A stretch of DNA of 64,000 nt from Candidatus Hodarchaeota archaeon (GTDB lineage Archaea > Asgardarchaeota > Heimdallarchaeia > Hodarchaeales > Hodarchaeaceae): positions 3,754 to 67,753 of the forward strand of contig JAEOSR010000004.1 in assembly GCA_016840285.1 (NCBI GenBank), in the 5' to 3' direction. The notes below the pieces were generated by a model. The model was not told where the DNA came from, made no database searches, and was given only the letters and a program-made list of their open reading frames with translations. This document shows, in pieces, positions 62,309-64,000 of the stretch (the first letter of the stretch is position 1; the number at the start of each line of letters is the position of its first letter). Both the position numbers and the translations under genes were made by a program.

Positions 62309-62455
62309 ATGTTAACATCATTTCAGCAAATTCCTTATGAAATTAGTAATGCTATAGCCATATTAATTGGCACAAAGAGGAATCTACATACACTTAAGAC
62401 TCTTACGATCCATCATGCTTCCTTGAAAGAAGTTAAAGAGGAAATTCAGAGATAA
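62309..62455 (+). CDS. Small ORF or gene remnant of 48 codons
   Basis: From ATG 62309 to TAA 62455, the frame has NLHTLKTLTIHHASLKEV, which faintly resembles the C-terminal end of ABC exporter ATPases. No start signal is strong. Coding status is uncertain. Confidence 0.3.
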   Translation: MLTSFQQIPYEISNAIAILIGTKRNLHTLKTLTIHHASLKEVKEEIQR

Positions 62456-62459
62456 TCTC

Positions 62460-62933
62460 TTATCTTCTAAAGCGACTCATTAGCCTTTTCCACAAAGATT
62501 TCTCTTTTTTTATTTTAGGAGATAGTATATTACCCATTGCTTGAGTACGTACAATATCAAGGTCGAGTAAATCATTTTCGAACTCCTGAAAGGTATCTTC
62601 TTTGATAAAATCTCCGATTTTAGAACCATACTTTTCTAAGAAGACCTTCATTGCTTGATTCAAACGATCTTCAACCTTTTCAGTCCTTAATGGATTTGCA
62701 AAAACCATTATGATTTCCTTTTCCTTATCGATTTTGAAATCTAACCTGATATCGTTGAAGACTACTGATTTTAATTCATCCTGTCCAAAGGATTCTTCAG
62801 CAAAAGAATACATTGCTGCTAAGAATCCTGTTTGTAAGGCGTGATCAGGGTGTAATTTGCAATAATCTCCACCATAACATTTGGCAAAAAGGGGAATTCC
62901 AGATGTTTGAAGAATAAATACATCATCCGCCAT
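62460..62933 (-). CDS. Longin-like domain protein
   Basis: The 157-residue protein starts with a beta-hairpin-like DDVFILQTSGIPLFAKCYGG, followed by the alpha/beta pattern LQTGFLAAMYSFAEESFG, and ends in a basic tail (WKRLMSRFRR). This shape is that of longin/roadblock-type modules that are abundant in Asgard archaea and act with small GTPases. No GTPase is near. The family call rests on pattern only. Confidence 0.65.
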   Translation of the reverse strand: MADDVFILQTSGIPLFAKCYGGDYCKLHPDHALQTGFLAAMYSFAEESFGQDELKSVVFNDIRLDFKIDKEKEIIMVFANPLRTEKVEDRLNQAMKVFLEKYGSKIGDFIKEDTFQEFENDLLDLDIVRTQAMGNILSPKIKKEKSLWKRLMSRFRR

Positions 62934-63049
62934 TTTTTCAACTCCTAAAGATTATTCGATTTCATACATTACGAATATATTTTTTCTTCAGATTTTCCTT
63001 TAAATTATTTATCTTTTAGATTAAAAATAACTACTCAATAAAAGAATCG

Positions 63050-63300
63050 TTATAAATTGAATGTAATGGGTATCGTTATTAGAATAAGTATTCCAAATAC
63101 AAGCAATCTAAGTAACAACTGCATACCAACTGTTTTGATAGGTTTCTTAGAATTTTTTAACAATTCTTTTTTCCATGCTTGATGTACACTAAGAAAAGTT
63201 GGTTCAATGATCGCGATTAGGGTGATCGGGTGGAGCCATCGAACTAGTGTAATGTTGTTTTTTTTGCGGCAAAGAAATTATTATTTATCTTTGAAGACAT
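63050..63300 (-). pseudogene. Two-helix membrane ORF frameshifted at an A8 tract
   Basis: From ATG 63300 the frame reads MSSKINNNFFAAKK and stops soon after. After a run of eight A (T on plus, about 63258-63265), the next frame reads NNITLVRWLHPITLIAIIEP to GILILITIPIT and TAA at 63050. One added A joins them into an 83-residue protein with two membrane helices. The product is not recognised. Sequencing error, mutation or slippage could all explain it. Confidence 0.5.
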
Positions 63301-63460
63301 ATAATGTTACCTTAACATGATTAATGTGAGTCATACATTATTTCACCCAAAACAATTCAGCTTCAATCGTTTCTTAAAATTGGAATCTTGGGTTCTTATT
63401 AAGGAAAAGAGACAATTACTAATATGTCTTAGCAAAACTCCTTTTTCCTTGGGATAGGAA

Positions 63461-64000
63461 TTGAACCAACTAAAACGTGTTATCCGCACAGAACGTATTT
63501 GGTTAAAACCTCATCCTACCCTATTGAATGTATGCCACCTATCAAAGAATCTATTCAATGAAGCTAATTTTATTGTACGGCAAGCCTTTTTTTCAGAGGG
63601 GGCGTGGATAAAAGCAACAGAACTCCAGCAACGGTTAAAGAAATCCACAAATTTCAAAACACTCCCCCTACATAACGCACTTAAGATCTTGCAACTTCTT
63701 GAACAGATGTGGAAATCATTTTTTAATTCAACAGCAGATTGGAAAAACCATCCAGAAAAATATTTCAAAAAACCACGTCCACCGAAATATAAACGAAAAG
63801 AAGGCGAATTTATCGTTCCTTTCAAAAAATCTCAAATCAGTCTCACAAATAAAATTCTAAGTACCAATTTTGTTGATATCAAAGTTAAAACACGGTTTAA
63901 ATCTATTCAACCTATTATTGGGGGAAGAATCATTCCTCAAGGATATGGATATGTGTTAGAAATCCTCTACTCAAAATATGTTAACCCAGTTAAGAACCAA
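63461..64000 (+). mobile_element. tnpB: TnpB-family (IS200/IS605-type OrfB) gene, 3' truncated by window end
   Basis: From TTG 63461 after GGATAGGAA the frame stays open to base 64000 (180 codons). It has the TnpB N-terminal features KPHPTLLNV, a helical insert and PRPPKYKRKEGEFIVPF followed by strand-rich ISLTNKIL. The RuvC catalytic part and any guide RNA would lie beyond the window. No TnpA gene or clear left end is seen in 62934-63460. Confidence 0.85.

Noticed and set aside
63455..63476. Reverse complement resembles a tRNA T-loop (GGTTCAATTCC)
   Set aside because: The stem does not pair and no rest of a tRNA is present. The bases belong to the start of the tnpB gene.
1..64000. CRISPR array, rRNA operon or prophage
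   Set aside because: No regularly spaced repeats, no rRNA-like conserved blocks and no phage structural genes are visible.

Overview
The window is AT-rich DNA from an anaerobic archaeon. Many genes start with TTG or GTG, ribosome sites read GGTGAT or GGAG, and TATA-like boxes and short T-tract terminators are visible. Gene content is archaeal: NiFe hydrogenase with heterodisulfide reductase (Hdr), two F420-type luciferase-family oxidoreductases, DUF134 and DUF5320 proteins, a CbiMNQO-type nickel transporter and NikR. A longin-like protein at 62460-62933 and bacterial-style lipid genes (PlsC, acyl-CoA ligase) hint at the Asgard group. That placement is inference; no rRNA, tRNA or CRISPR array is visible to test it.

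Layout. 1-3301: end of a Ca2+-type P-ATPase and an M48 membrane protease. 3306-7870: a minus-strand operon of VWA protein, MoxR ATPase, long coiled coil with winged helix, and a small helical protein. 8005-18585: HypF and a lipoyl (GcvH-type) carrier on minus; on plus, hdrC-hdrB-hdrD-like-double hdrA-mvhD, a broken mini-gene and a hydrogenase maturation protease. 18707-26035: an unknown Cys protein, a CrtI-like flavoprotein, a lipase, PlsC, acyl-CoA ligase and a broken cytochrome b. 26340-33635: a minus-strand redox and transferase cassette in which GNAT, luciferase-like oxidoreductase and aldo/keto reductase each occur twice, and glycosyltransferase occurs once intact plus one decayed tail. 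33833-35310: a regulator and a decayed Na+/H+ antiporter.

35311-42003 is a sulfur-relay island: TusA-DsrE2-DsrE-TusA-SQR-like, two regulators, a DsrEFH-like trio and YedE-TusA. 42004-42949 holds palindromes and a decayed membrane gene. 42950-49160 is a complete mvhG-mvhA-hdrA/mvhD-hdrC-hdrB operon. 49161-55988 is metal homeostasis: DUF5320, CGGC protein, DtxR/FeoA regulator, DUF134, an ABC ATPase remnant, NikR and the Ni/Co importer. 56475-64000: an orphan 2-oxoacid oxidoreductase gamma subunit, an Lrp regulator, a heme-O-synthase-like prenyltransferase, an MFS transporter, a SufR-like regulator, RibA, the longin-like protein, a frameshifted membrane ORF and the start of a TnpB gene cut by the window end.

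How it fits together. The MvhAG-HdrABC complex would oxidise H2 and bifurcate electrons to ferredoxin and a disulfide. HypF and the protease mature the hydrogenase, and CbiMNQO with NikR supplies nickel. The second, hydrogenase-free Hdr set sits beside a lipoyl carrier and shares the window with a large TusA/DsrE sulfur-carrier inventory, so a sulfur-linked role is possible but unproven. Several membrane genes (cytochrome b, a second membrane electron-transfer-like protein, an antiporter, an ABC ATPase) are decayed, which suggests recent loss of membrane functions.
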